From NCBI GenBank assembly GCA_008360975.2, contig CM039193.1, forward strand, positions 20,629,389-20,693,388: a DNA stretch of 64,000 nt. Reading direction: 5' to 3'. The notes under the pieces are model-generated. The model saw nothing but the letters and a program-made list of their open reading frames with translations. It did no database searches and was not told where the DNA came from. The position numbers were made by a program, and so were the translations under genes. This DNA is from Lichenostomus cassidix. Its lineage: Eukaryota > Chordata > Aves > Passeriformes > Meliphagidae. Below are positions 14,216 through 27,299 of the stretch, piece by piece (position 1 is the first letter of the stretch; each line of letters opens with the position of its first letter).

Positions 14216-14638
14216 ATAGGTGAGCTTCTACCTGCAAGCAACTACAGTGCTAAGAAAATTGAAAGCCTGGTACATATTTCAAGATTTTTAAAAGGGCTGT
14301 TTAAAATGCAGACTTTCTTCATATAAAAGCTTCTCAGATTTAAGCTTTGCCCAGGGGAAGTCAATGAGTATCATTGCTTGCAAGACAAAGCTGCGAATTG
14401 CAACAGGAGACCTTACTTCAGCAAGGCCCAACGTCCAAAACAAAGATAAACTTCAGAATTCTCCAAACTGGATGCAATCTGAGAAACCCAAAGATAGCTT
14501 ATCAACACAGTCTGCTCCTGACTTCAGAAAACTTTCACAAAAATGATCACTAAAAATAAAAAAATCCCCACCAAAAACCAAAATGGGGCTTCAGAAAACA
14601 CCCAAACAAAGCCCACAATGTTCTGTTCTTGCCAGCAA

Positions 14639-15281
14639 TGTATTGTGATAATAGCTGCAAGTTCCCCACACCCCTTTCTTAACGACTGTACTTGTCACCT
14701 ATTGTCCTGCCTTACCTACTCCAGGTGGTCCTAGCCACGCCCCCAGTTTTCCCTATTGGTTCCTATACCCTAACCCCAGGTGGCCCTGGCCACTCCCTCG
14801 GGTTTCCCCTATTGGTTCCTGTACTCCTAACTCCGCCCCTGTACCTCCCCTGTACCCAGAGGTCACTGGGCCTGTGTGCTGTCCCTGCCCCTCTCTGTCT
14901 CCCTGTAAAACCCCTTACCCTCCGCCATCTTGCTGTCTATGCTCCACGTGTGTCTATGCTCCACGTGTGTTTATACTCCACGTGTGGCTGTGCATGTGAG
15001 GACTTTGCGCTGGAGGCATCTCTGCCTCGGGGAGGTCGTTGGCCTCTGCTGCACCATGCGAATAAACATCTTCCATGGACACAACGCATAGACCCTCCTC
15101 GCCTCCTTTATCATCGCCGGTTGTGGAAGCAGGCGAACCAGAGCTAGCCTTATGGCTCCCCGGCCGGTGAGAGCGCAGTGTCCAGCCCTGGGACAAAGGG
15201 TTTGGAGCACTGAGGCGCTGAACCGGGCTGGGTAGAGAAGCTCTAGGGTAAAGTCTGCTGCAACATCCTATAACCGCAACA
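14639..15281 (+). repeat. Solo gamma-like ERV LTR with 4-bp TSD
   Basis: Pyrimidine-rich U3 with repeated CCTATTGGTTCCT boxes (CCAAT-type on the minus strand), a 17-bp tandem array at 14936-14986, AATAAA at 15061-15066, and a GC-rich U5 of about 210 bases. Starts TG (14639) and ends CA (15281), flanked by GCAA on both sides (14635-14638 and 15282-15285), matching the 4-bp duplications made by gammaretrovirus-like elements. A 4-bp match could be chance; the polyadenylation signal and layout support the LTR call independently. Confidence 0.65.
14936..14986 (+). repeat. Three 17-bp tandem units, each with a CACGTG E-box
   Basis: TCTATGCTCCACGTGTG occurs twice exactly and then once with two changes (TTTATACTCCACGTGTG). 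Each unit has a perfect CACGTG palindrome. The array sits inside the LTR, about 75 bases before its AATAAA. Confidence 0.95.
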
Positions 15282-15285
15282 GCAA

Positions 15286-16970
15286 TGCAGCAGCAAGCAA
15301 GCAGCAGGAGAGGGTCAAAAAAAAGCTGTCTCCAGATTTCAAATTACTTGTACACAATTGCTGGTTACTGAAAAGAGAGCAGAATTAGTTAAGATAAACG
15401 ACTGAAAACAAACAGGACAAGAGCCTGATTATTATTGGACATGGCAAAGGGTGGGGTTTTTTTGTTAATTAAAAGACTGTAAAGAGAAGTCATGTAGATT
15501 TTTTAATTATTGGCTGAACTGTAAAGCACACTGTCATGGAAGAAAACCATTTAAAAATTCTTCAAAGTTAAAAGATGCATCAAACTTGCAGGAGTCAACA
15601 TAGAAAAGATGGAATTACCAAACTCTTCAGATAATTGCTCAGCAAACATTAATTACACACAAAGAGCAGTTAACTACAGTTAGAAATTTACAACAATATG
15701 GATCATTACAAGTTCCAGAGGCTGTCTTGAAAAAGCTCTGTCTTGGGAGTCCAAGGCCAAGGTCTGAAACCTGAAATTACAATAGTGCTTCAGAGGATCT
15801 AGTGAAACAGCATGATGGATTCACATACAGTGAGAAGCTGCCAAAAACATTACACAGGAAATCTGTGCAAGATTGTCAAAGACAAGAAACCTGAATAATC
15901 TACATTGTTATTTTATCCTAAAGCCTCAGACAGTCAGAATTAAAAGGCAGCAAATCAAGTCTGTGAATTTTGGAGACTTTGAAAGCAGATCACAGAGCTC
16001 CTAAAAATAGTTAAGTCAAATCATAAATAAATCTTGTATTTCATTAAATAATTATTTTCCAACTAATAGTATTGAGACTTTGTATGTACATCTAGGGAAT
16101 TGATTTTCTCCCCGCTCCAGACAAATTTTAAAGTAATTACATGTTCTTCATCATTTCAGGAGACAAGAATCTCCATGGTTAATTGGTTCCAACTACAAAC
16201 CTAGGTATGAAGTGCTACTGATGCAGGTCCTGCATGATTTCACACCCCCTGTGTAAAAGTGTGCAGAACTCTGTGGTTTGTGTGGTAGGCAAAAAATACA
16301 GCCACCACAAGAAACACAAAATCCTGACCACAAATAGAAGATCCCAAATTGCTTGTTCAACACCACAAGACAGAACTGCATACACGGAGGTAAGGGCTAA
16401 GTTCAGACTTTCTTTTTGTAAGCAGTACTAATGAAGAGACAATAAAGTATTACTCAAAAATAAAAAGGAAGCATTTTTCTTACAAAGAATGGATCTAATT
16501 TTATTTTCTTGTACTCATAAATTCATCACATCCCTGATATCAGCAGGGCAGGACACTGCAGTAAAGAAGAGCTGCGCAGCAGGAAGCAGGAGGAATGTTT
16601 ACATTCCTCAGCACTGACTTCCAGATCCACTGAAAAGAAACCAACGTCATTATCATCTTTAAAAAAAACTTCATCTGGAATTTTGGACATGTAAGGGACC
16701 ACCACTCTTTAATTGCTCCAGGGATTCATTCAAAGGCCACTTGTCACCGCAACAGCTGTTCAGCCAGGTCTTCTGTTTTGCCTACATTTTTGTTTTCTTA
16801 GATGGGGAATGTCTGTCACAGATTCATTCATGTCTGTCACCATTCTCCAGTCAGTGGCCCTTCATGTGGTTGCTAACTGAAAATGCATATTAAAACAAGT
16901 AAATACATCTTAAGTTCTGACCACATGTACATAGGAACACAATGCAGCTTTTGTTGCCTCTAATAATAAT
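15286..16970. other. Intronic sequence, nothing recognised
   Basis: AT-rich sequence with no exon or repeat that I can identify. Confidence 0.5.
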
Positions 16971-16974
16971 TCAA

Positions 16975-17062
16975 ACATCTCTATGAAGGTTCAGTTGCCC
17001 AAGGTCACATGCCTGAGGAGGTGATACATGTGAACCCTTCTGCTGGTATCCAGCCAGAACCA
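16975..17062 (-). repeat. Worn MIR-like SINE remnant, antisense
   Basis: GTTGCCCAAGGTCACATGCC followed by GTGATACATGTGAACCC matches the inverted MIR core ('cttgcccaaggtcacacagct ... gggattcgaaccc'). Strongly diverged; called by eye. Confidence 0.5.
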
Positions 17063-17064
17063 CT

Positions 17065-20000
17065 CACTCTTACACTTGGGTGAGGACCAGATTACTCAGG
17101 AGCCGTTTACTCCTGAAACAGATCAAGAAGGCCCAAACCAGGTCTGATCTTTGTAGGAATGCTACAGACATTGTTATATAGAATCATAAGTGAACAGGAC
17201 AGAAAAACAGAAAAAAGTTTTACATAATAAAGATTTTAAGAGGATTTTATACAATAGCATATTTCAGATCCTATTGCTAGAATTATCCCACTGAAATTCT
17301 CCAAATTACTTTTTCCCCCTCAAGGAACTTGTGTAAAAACATGGAACCAAAGCAAGCTTCTGGATATGTTTCACTGATAAGCTGCCCATAGACTTGTGTC
17401 GCCATTACTGCTCCCTCCCTCCATCCTGACTGTATCTTTGATTACATTTTCTTTTAAAAAATCCATGTATTTATGAGCAAATAAATGTTTTGACTGCATC
17501 TTGCTCTACAGACACAGTAGTTCCCCCCCTAAGGAGAGGCATAAAAGCCTAGTCTTAACAAGGGCTCAGAAGGCAGTCTCCTTCTGTCCCCAAGGGTGAA
17601 ATTGGTTGTTTATTAATCCAGATCAACATTTCCGAGAGCTGAAAAGTTAACCCCTCCCATTGATTTATGTGTGTCAGTAGCCCTATGTAAACCAACAATT
17701 TAAACTACAGCTTCACGCACACAGCTGCCTTGATTAAAACAAACCAACCCATACTGCCAGGACTGTTTGCTTCAATGCAACACTTACACAGCAGGTGGCT
17801 GGTGGCCACTGAGTGAATAGCCAACAGCACAGACCCAGCACACACAGTCACAGGCAAAGTCATCTCCCACCACCACAGCATCCAGGGTAAGGACTTCAGC
17901 AACAGGAAACCTTCTCCCAGGTTTCATACCAAAGACAATACAAGGAAGAGGTAAACAACTCCTCTACTTCTCCATACACTCCCATAGACTACTTTGGAGT
18001 TGGATCTACAGGCAGACAGACCAAAACGTGTGAGTCCTCTCCACAGACAAACCATCCAAACCATTGTTGTACAGGTCGGTTGGACAGTGGCCCAAACAAT
18101 AAGCTGTTTTCAGAATACCAGGGATTCATCCTCTTATGTGGCATGAGGGAGGGATTAAGCCTTAATTTAGCACCATTTAGAAAAGATTAGCCTTTAATTG
18201 CAATAGGAGTTGGCAGACACCGGCAGCAATGAAAAGCCTTTATCCTGTAAAGCTTCCAAGTGGTCACTGACAGCTTCCAGGCCAGCAGTAGAGAGCCAGC
18301 CTGTGCTGTCCCCAGTTGGCTGCTCAAGGCCACCAGACCGACAGGGTGGAATGCACAGGGCACACAGCTGCATCACAGCTGCAGAGACAAAACCCTCATT
18401 CATGGGCACTCAGATTGGGTAAAGCATGTGGGGCTGCCACAGTGCACTGAGGAGCCGAAGCTTTCAGAAGGGCTCAGCTGCCAGTTCCACCCAGAACTAT
18501 GCCCGGCAGGACCTAGCTGATTTGGACAGAGATCCAGCATCAGAGATACACCTACTTCCTGCCTTCTGGTATCAGTCCGGCCAGGTCAGCAGAGGAAGCT
18601 CCCCACCAGCTCCACTATCCTCTGGCGACAGGGCAAGAGAAGTGTCATGCTGTATTTTCTGGCACCTAAAGCAGATGCATGACATGCCTCAGGTGGAAGG
18701 TTGCCAGATCTCTTCCAAGACCCAGTAGCCCATCGCATCTCAGGAGCCTGTTACAAATGTCTTGTAATTTGGAGCAAAGCTAAATGCACTTCCAGATTGG
18801 CATCCACCAAAATGTAATTATTGTTCAAACCGATTTTCCTGCAGCAGTAACGTCTGTTTTACATCTGTGCTGGATTAATACCAGTTTAGGCTGGCATAGG
18901 ACATCTCAAAGCCTGCAGTTTAACTCAATCCAGCTTTATTTTCAAAAGTTCAATGAAAAGTAATAATTTCTATGCATACACAAGGCCTTAAACCAAGGTT
19001 TAACCCCCTTCCTCCTCTTCACTTATAACCCATGCCTGGCAATGCCTGGCATTTCTGACAGCCTCAGGCTTGAACAATGAGAATGGCTGAGCCATCTGAA
19101 TTTACTGGGAACCAGTGAGGGAAGAAAGAGCCCTGCAGCAAGGAGGCTGTGAGCTGGAGAAGAAAATTGTCAGACTGATTAGATGAGGAGCCATGAGAAG
19201 TACTAGTGTAAAGGGAGAATGCAGATCTTGTAAGGAGGAGGCAAAGAGTATGTGTCCAAGGAAAAAGAAAAGAGATGGTGGTCAAGATGGTGGCATAATG
19301 TAACAGTGGCAGCAGGATCATCAGCGACTGTAATGGAATTCAGCAGGAAACCGAGGAAGAGGAACAAAACCAAATGCAGGAGGAAGTAGGATTGGGAAGA
19401 AGAGACATGAGCCTGTAGCTGCTTGTCCACTTCAGATATGAACTGGCAGCCACATCTCATCCTCTTTGTGCCCTAACTGCTTCCAGTTTCTTAGCCTAAG
19501 GCTAAAGTTTGTCTCCTATGCTGGAAGAAAACCTGACCAGTAATCATGTCATTTGTTCAGAGCATTCTTTCCTAAACATTTAAGTTTTGAAAGTTCAACA
19601 CCAAGTAGCCTGGCATGGCATTCAAAAACACCTTAGAAGAAACTTTAGAGTGTATTATTAGATATCCTTGGACACTGTTACACTTCTTTCATTCACTGTC
19701 ACTGCTACCTTTGCCACTCATTCTCAAACAAAACACTGGGTACATCTATACAGGACTAATATCTAAAGCACAATTAATTCAAAATAAAATTATGATTCCA
19801 ACAGAGAACTGAGAGTCCCATCTTGTACTCAGTGACACACTGAAGCAGACTAGTTTTATTTTTTAAGACTAAAAGGAAGAATTCTGTCTCTCCATGAGCT
19901 CATTTCACATTTAGAGCTTGAATTTGAGCAAGTTGATTTGTTGCATTATAGACACTAGTTTTATGCACATGAAGGCCACAAAGCTAAAGAAAAAAATGAA

Positions 20001-22027
20001 AGAAATTAAGTAAGAGGAACTCTAGCCATCCCCACAGATGTTATTCAAATTCCTCAAACATAACTTTTCCATTATTACAGCAGATTTCTGCCCTGCAAGA
20101 AGAAAGATAAACTGAAATACACCCATTATCTACACTCCTGAAATTTCAAGACACTAGATCAGTAATCTAATGGGAAAACACAACTACCCTCTGCTGCAAC
20201 ACCAGTTCCAAAGGCAGCATTAAGACAGATCCTAAAACACAAGAAGAGGAGTTAAACAATTCAAGAGTTAAACAATCTATGCCTGAGCACTGGAAAGCAT
20301 TCCTGTGCACACAGACACAAAGTACTGGGCTGTTCCTGATAGCTCTGAAATTCTTTATTAGTAAAATCTAGTTTTAGAGCCTCACTGAACTAAGAAGCAA
20401 TGGAACAAAACTTGGATCTGCATGAGCTCCTCATCTTGTGGAGGCTCTGCTCCCTTGTACAGCAGTGCCCACTGAAGATTAAGGCCACATTCTTCATACA
20501 AAGCCTACGTTATGTGCAGCAAGACAAATGACTATCACAGCACGGTACCAGGCAACAAATGGAGCCCAGGGCAAGAAAAATACTTTCATCAAATCAATCA
20601 CTTTCTACAGAGATGACCCTTTCCACAGTGATAATAGAGCATGAAACAATGATAATAAAACAAGAAAATACATTCCTCGTAAAGTGCACATAGAAATACA
20701 GTATCAACCTTAATGCTGTTTCAGGCCTATTGTGGGAAAAAGGCCATACACAGTCACATTGAGAGTGGCAGACCACAGGGCTGATAAATGCTCTTTAAGG
20801 CCAGTTCTCACAATTCCCAGAGCCAAGAACCTTAAAAGCAAACAGATGCCTCACAGGGGCTTCGCCAGCTCCAAAAGCCTCCCTGGATGAGCCAGATTCC
20901 AAGACGCTCCCCAGCTGCAGTCCCTCACACTGAGGAGCATGAAAGGAATGAATGCCTTACTATGCTCCCCAAAAACCCTAACAATAGGGAGGTCACTGCA
21001 TTCTTATTGTTTGATTTCTACCTGTTTCCCAGGTGAAATGAGTAGGCATTTCTCCTTGTCTGCTACAGAGCGGATAAGATCAAGCTGATTTATTATTAAG
21101 TGGTCAGGTGGAGGAGCTGTCTCAAATATGAAACTGTCAGGAAAGCTGTGCTCTCCCTACCCTTCACTATTCCATGTGAGCCTGGAAAACAGAGTATTTC
21201 AATGGGAAAGTTTTCCTCCAAACTTCCAGGACAGACAATGTTCAAGTCTACTACCCCAGCAGCCTTGACAAAAAGCCTGCAACCCTCAGAGGCCCTTTTA
21301 CCTTCCTAAAACCCTCCCAGATTTCCAAAAGCAGAAATCACAAGATATGTACTTGAGCCTCATTCAAGCTGTGAAGAGTCCTAGCTACAATTCAAGAGTC
21401 CTCCCTTCAATTCACTACTTTGCTTACCTCCACCATGAACCCACAGGAGGACAGGAAAGTGTAATGGCTCACAAGCGAAAATGAATCCTGGAATACAGGA
21501 TTTTTCCCACCCCTGAAATCCACAAAAGTTAAAGGTAACCACAATTCATTTACATCATTCAAGGAGTTACATTAGCAGTTCACAAGGACAGAGGATAGAA
21601 TGATGCAGAATACATGCAGGGGTGAGAGGAGGGTTTCAAAATTGCCAAACATCAGTGTGATTAGGATCACTGCAAAAACCTACATGCAGGAATAAAACTA
21701 TAAAGCCCATGAAATACCTGACACTAACAGAAGACAACTAACTCTTCTCTGCATTCCTTTCCTAATGGGTAATACTGCAAGTGTCACAGTAGTCAGCATT
21801 CCTTCAGCCCTCCTGAAGTCTAGACAAACAACTAATGCATCTCACATGCTCCACTTGGTAAAATCTAGATTCAGCTACTTAATCCTTCAGTGAGTATTCA
21901 CTGACTAAAGAGAGCTGGAGCAGGTGAAAAATAAAAACGAGTTCAAACTTTAGTATTTAAACTATGGGGCACATTTTAAAGCACAGTATACAAAAAACAT
22001 ATATATGTAAGCAGCAAAGTAACAGAA
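17065..22027. other. Intronic sequence, no gene seen
   Basis: No conserved exon or transposable element recognised. Overlapping short frames around 18190-18730 have no recognisable domain and run on both strands, which argues for chance. Confidence 0.5.
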
Positions 22028-22175
22028 TTACAGAACTGTTGAGACTGAAGACTGGAAGGGAGCTCTGGAGATCATTTACTCCAACCTTCCTGCTTAAAGT
22101 AGGGTCACCAAAAACAACATGCTCAGGACACTGTCCAGTCAGAATTTCAATGGCTCCGAAGACGGAGGCCACCTA
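22028..22175 (-). repeat. CR1 LINE 3' fragment, antisense
   Basis: AGACTGGAAGGGAGCTCTGGAGATCATTTACTCCAACC followed by TGCTTAAAGTAGGGTCACC and GGACACTGTCCAGTCAG is the inverted CR1 3' region in its usual order. The fragment is short and 5'-truncated. Confidence 0.8.
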
Positions 22176-22179
22176 ACCC

Positions 22180-23412
22180 ATGGGCAAAGAATAGAAAATA
22201 AGTTACACACGGCACATTGTGTTTGTGGTTACTTACGTATGTGCTAGGGCTCAGTCTTTTATGGACTGTTCTGTAGCAACACAAATAACACTTGAGGCTA
22301 GAGCTGAACAACTCCACAGCTTGATTTGTTCCACGTGACTCAAATCTGCTCTTAAAATACTTCTGTGATTACTGAACGATCTTAGAACAAGACTTCATTG
22401 TATCCAGTGGGGAGAGGCTGAAATGTTTTAAAACAATCCTACTCCCCAAACACTGCTCTAATTTAGCTTGTTAAGTGCAAGTGGTCCTATTTCCCAGGCA
22501 TTAGTTTGGATATTTTGGTTTCAATCCACCTTTAAATAGCTTCCTGAATCAGACTCAATTAGTAGGGAACATACATGCAAAAAAAGGAGGTATTAGTAAC
22601 CCCTAAAAAAAGAAACTTGCAAAATTTATATTTTGCATTTTGTGTCTGAGTCAAATGCAGCCTGGCAGAGCTTCAGGTGGAAGCAGATGTTATATTCAAC
22701 CCCACAAACTGCACCAAGATCCAGAAATGTCTAGTGCATACATATGAACCTTCCTACCAGCAGACGCTCCCCATCAGCACATCCTGAACCCTTTTCATCC
22801 ATGCCAAACATTGCAACATGAATCTTACTCTCACACAAAAAGTACAATCTTTCATCAGTTTCTAAGGCAGCTACATGCTGCAGTGTAGCGCCTTCCCAGA
22901 GAACATCCCATCTCTGCTGCTCACCATCACAGCACCCAGCATGCTTACCCCAATAAACCACCTTGAGCAAGAGAAGACAAACACCAAGCTATTAACAGGC
23001 AAATCTGGTGTAAGACCACTATCAGCTCTCCACCACTGACAGACTTACCTGTCTGCAAAGACAAACTTTCATTTGAAGCTGGCTAGAATTTAGTCGTTGG
23101 TATTTAGAGACACTATTGGAGTATTTAGTCACAAGAGTGGGTGACAGCTCTACTGTCTGGACACTACTTGTCCCAGGGCAGAACAACATTCTTTACTGCT
23201 AACTATGTTTTAGATAAAGTACCCTTAGCCAAAGCTTATTTCCTTTTGAAGCCTATTGTGCATATATTTGTACACATAACACTGCTATAACATTAATATA
23301 GTGAATACAGAATGTAATCCCATGTAATGTTTATTATATAAACAAACCCATGCAAGACAAAACCTGGAATACATGCACAACTGAAAGTAAGTTACACATG
23401 GCAATTGCTCAG
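22180..23412. other. Intronic sequence, nothing recognised
   Basis: No gene or repeat identified between the CR1 fragment and the following LTR. Confidence 0.5.
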
Positions 23413-23841
23413 TGTGGGAATTGACAGCAGGCCTGTCTTAAGCTCACAGACACCGACCGTGTCCATAAGAGCCCTAGCATGGACAGAAGCAAGAAGCAAA
23501 AACAAGATGTGGACAACGTGGACAACCTCGTACCCATGAGAACCTTAGCATGGACAGAAGCAAGAAGCAAAACAAAGTGTAGTCAACAACTTGTCAACAA
23601 GACAGAAAAACACGGAGGAATTCACACCTGCAGTAAGGAGGCTGTTTCTCACATAAGCCGCGTACTAGGAATAACTGAGCAATAGTATTAGGTAGGAAAT
23701 AGATTAGAAGCCAATGGCCATGTGGCACGAATGTTAGAAAATAGTATAAAAGAAACTTTGTAGCAATAAACGACCCTTCTACCTTCTTCCGGGCCTGGAG
23801 CTCTGCTTTTTGTGTGTCGTGCCCCTCTCGAAACAGCGACA
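23413..23841 (+). repeat. Solo ERV LTR, class II-like, plus orientation
   Basis: Begins TGTGGGAATTGACAG and ends CGAAACAGCGACA. Contains a CCAAT box (23711-23715), a TATA box (TATAAAAG, 23745-23752) and AATAAA (23765-23770) in the correct order and spacing. Flanks GCTCAG (23407-23412) and GCTCAC (23842-23847) form a 6-bp duplication with one mismatch, the length made by class II elements. The U3 carries a tandem duplication of about 71 bp. Confidence 0.8.
23461..23600 (+). repeat. 71-bp tandem duplication inside the LTR U3
   Basis: The segment AGCATGGACAGAAGCAAGAA begins at 23476 and again at 23547, with similar flanking text (CATAAGAGCCCT and CATGAGAACCTT). The two copies are close but not identical, so the duplication predates some of the element's decay. 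Direct duplications in U3 are usually enhancer repeats. Confidence 0.9.
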
Positions 23842-23847
23842 GCTCAC

Positions 23848-26800
23848 ATTTTAAGAATGACAGGCTTGTAACAGGTTAGTAATGTTAAATTTCAACTCCT
23901 AATATTTTTTAACTTTTAAAAAGTTTTTTTACAGAAACCTTCACTTCTGAAAGCTTTTTGGTAAAAACCCTTTGTAAACAGAAAAAGGAGAAACTTTATA
24001 AAGGTTATGTCGAGTCCTCTGCTCTCCAACTGCAGCAATTTCACAACCAGCAATAGTCCCAAAACAACCCCAAAGGATTTACAGAGGAACATACAACAGA
24101 AGGCAGGAAGGAGGATGGACCTGGCCGATGAACCAAGCAACTCCAGTATTATCTTGCAGTGGGGAGTGAGAGAGTGTCACCCTCCCAGTTCTCCAGCCTG
24201 TCCAGCTTAGGTTTCTCCCAGCCTCAGAGTTTCCTTTTCAAATTTATGAAAACTGTGGGTCTTGAGTGCACAATATATCCAGGGACAGGCAGAGGAGGGC
24301 AAGAGAAAACAGCATACTCAGAGGAAAAAAACTTTAAACCCCAAAACCAACCAACCAAAAAACCACTAAAAACAACAAAAAAAAACCTAGACAAACAAAA
24401 AATTGTCTTTTCTATGTATTGTTTCCCTTTTATCTTCCAACAAGTAAATTTTAAGATCAAAACAATTTTAAGACAAACAGGATTCCCAAAAAGATATGCA
24501 TTAAATTAGGAGATTGAATTCAGTACCTGTAATCAGAAAGGATCTGAAAAAAAAAAGGGCCAAACCTCCATGTAATGGCAAGGAATGACAAGCTCCACAA
24601 CTACACAATGCACTTTTAGGAAACATGCCTTCAAAAATCCTTTCACGGATCCAGCTAAACTCTTCAGGAAAGTTTATTCGGACAGATCACACACCCTTTT
24701 CAAAACTTTAGAAGGGCAAGGGGGGTAGGAAGGCTGAGGGAGATGGGTGGGGAGGGAGATGGGTGGGGTATGAGACAGTAAAAGGTATCAGAGAAGGCTG
24801 CAACATCCTCCACCAGCACAGCTCCAGGAAGGATGTTCCTGTTGAACACAGTACTTGGGCAGACATGGGGAATGTTTTGACAATGCTCAGGGTACACAAG
24901 TTCTAAGCCCAGTTACTAGCTCATATCTCATTTTTGCTCTCCTTCATCCCTTCCCGCTACTCACCTGGCAGCTGCCAGTATCTACATAAAAGAGTGATCT
25001 ACGCATCCTTTTGTTATAAAGAAGTGAATGACCATAGACATTTCAAAATCCATTCTTAAAAAGAGCAACAGATTAAAAGTCTTTTCTTCTTGTGTTTAGC
25101 TACTGTTTGCAAAAAAGAGACTTGAGCTTTTTCAGTCTTCTCATAATGTCAGAATTTACCAGACATGCAAGCACATACACATGAAAGGAATAAAAATACT
25201 AGTAGCTGCCTCCTGTTCAATCCATGTTTATGCTTTATTAACTTCAAATACAATACAGAATTCTGCATTGTGTCTGCTATGTGTCATGGGGAAATTTGTG
25301 TTTACAGTACGGTTTGATGTGCCTGTAGATTTCTCAATGCAGCTCACCAAGACCACATTAAACCAAGGCAAATCTATCCATTTAGTATTTAATGTCTGTA
25401 TTGTAGCACAGTTATGAGAGACAGCACTGACTCATGGACTGTATTTAAGGAAGTTTCATCAAGAACAAGGGTGACAAGAATTAGAAATTCATACTCTAAA
25501 CAGGACTGAAGAAGGAATGCATAAGATTAAACTCCAGTAGTAAACATGAAATCTAAAAACCCTTTCCTTCAATTTACTTTCTCATAAATTTAACTAGGGA
25601 AACATCCCTAGTGGGCTCATTGACACAGTAAGGAAATTTGTGATGTTGTAAACGAAGAACACAAGACAACAGCTTTAAAAGTTTGCTGTTTCAAAAAGCA
25701 AGTGAGCTATTCCAATTTCATGAGGTTTTTGGCCATTTCCAAAAGGAGAGAGTTCAACATACTACCGTTGGTTTAAGTTTAAACATTTGTGCTCACAAAA
25801 CAGACATTCCATATTTCCCACTCCCAACCCAGTTAAAATAAAGGAAGGAGAAAAGCAAGACAAAAATCTGGTGCTGCAACTGCAGAACAAAATCCAAGTA
25901 TTTATGAGCGTGTCTTGCTGATCTTCCAGGTGGCAGTGCCTGCTCTCCTACCAAACACTGGGGCACAGCTCCAAGGACGTGTTAGCACATAACTTTCCTG
26001 CTGATGGGGAATAAAGGTCACTGCAGTTCTGGTCACTAGGTTTCAGGGCCCATCTGCACTCCCATTAGATCTCCCAGCTTGTAAGTAGTTAGAGAACAAC
26101 ACAGACTAAGCTGTTTATAGAAAAGTTGCACCAGAGGCCCTTAATTCAAACAAACCTCAACACAGCTGCAGTTACGGGCATGGGTTTGGGGATGCATTTG
26201 TTTATATTAGGGGTTTAGGAGCACAAATATCTATACCAGGTGAGATGCTCACTTAATAATTCAGATGTGCAAATACAAAACCATCTCATGAGTATTAGAG
26301 GTCTAAAATTATTTGACATTCAAAATACAACTATTGAAATCATGGAATTCCTCCTCTACAGGAGAGGAAAGAGGGAAAATGCAGGGGTGGTTCTAGCACT
26401 TTCTAGCCTCTCTGGGTGCACATAAGAAACAAGTCACCCCCACTTTCAAAAAAACTCAGAGTGTTGGGGTTTTTTTTAAAGGCACAATCCCTGATATTTT
26501 GTCATTTAAGACTGGCAACACTGTCAATAAATAGCGCACAAAACCAAGATGCTGTCAATGAAAAATTATATTTGAGGCTACATGAGCAGATTTCTCCCAT
26601 CTGTCTCCCCTGAACAGATCTGATGCACAAGCAAGGGCACAGATATTGGCACATCCTGTGCAAGCCCAACACACAGCAGAAAATGTTTTCTTAAGTACCC
26701 TGTCACTTCAGTTAGTTTCTCTGCCACGACTGTCATAACTCACCTATGAAATGAAGTCATATCAGCCTGGTCTCTGTTCCCACTAAATTCCCAGAGGATC

Positions 26801-27149
26801 TTATCACAACTGAATAATCACATGTTAGAGAGATCATACTCATTAGGAAAAGTACCTCATAATTCTGCCGTCATGGGCTCTATGTAACCTTTCCAGTTGA
26901 CGTGATGGGCCAGCTAAGTGCCCTCCTGCCCACCCGAAATGTTTTGATCACTCAAATGCCAGGAGGAAAAGATGGTCACATCCTAACACAAGTAGACTAA
27001 AAAATTCATAAATGTTTGCCAAATCCAATCATACAAAAATCAGCAAAGTTTGGGTTTAAGTAAAATTCTTAACAAAGATACACAAGGAAAGAAATACACC
27101 CAGTGTAATACCTGAAACTGCAATCTGTTGCATTGTACTACTTCTCATA
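23848..27149. other. Intronic sequence, no gene seen
   Basis: No exon or large repeat recognised. A short purine-rich duplication (GGGAGATGGGTGGGG) occurs twice at about 24738-24770. Confidence 0.5.
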
Positions 27150-27255
27150 GGATTGCAGAATATTCTGAGATGGAAGGAATCCACAAGGATCACCTAGTCC
27201 AGCTCTTAAGTGAATGGCCCATAGAGGGACTGAACCCACAACATTGGCACCATAC
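27150..27255 (-). repeat. CR1 LINE 3' fragment, antisense
   Basis: ATAGGATTGCAGAATATTCTGAGATGGAAGGAATCCACAAGGATCACCTAGTCCAGC followed by GGGACTGAACCCACAACATTGGCACC follows the inverted 3' end of an avian CR1 subfamily. The left end still shows a worn version of the CR1 terminal repeat. Confidence 0.75.
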
Positions 27256-27268
27256 TCTGACCAACAGT

Positions 27269-27298
27269 GATAATCTCAAGGAACACCTTGAGATTGTC
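27269..27298. other. Short inverted repeat (10-bp perfect stem, 4-base loop)
   Basis: AATCTCAAGG and CCTTGAGATT flank the loop AACA; with one G-T pair the stem extends to 13. It lies directly after the CR1 fragment. There is no following T-run and no sign of a known RNA class. Confidence 0.85.
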
Positions 27299-27299
27299 T

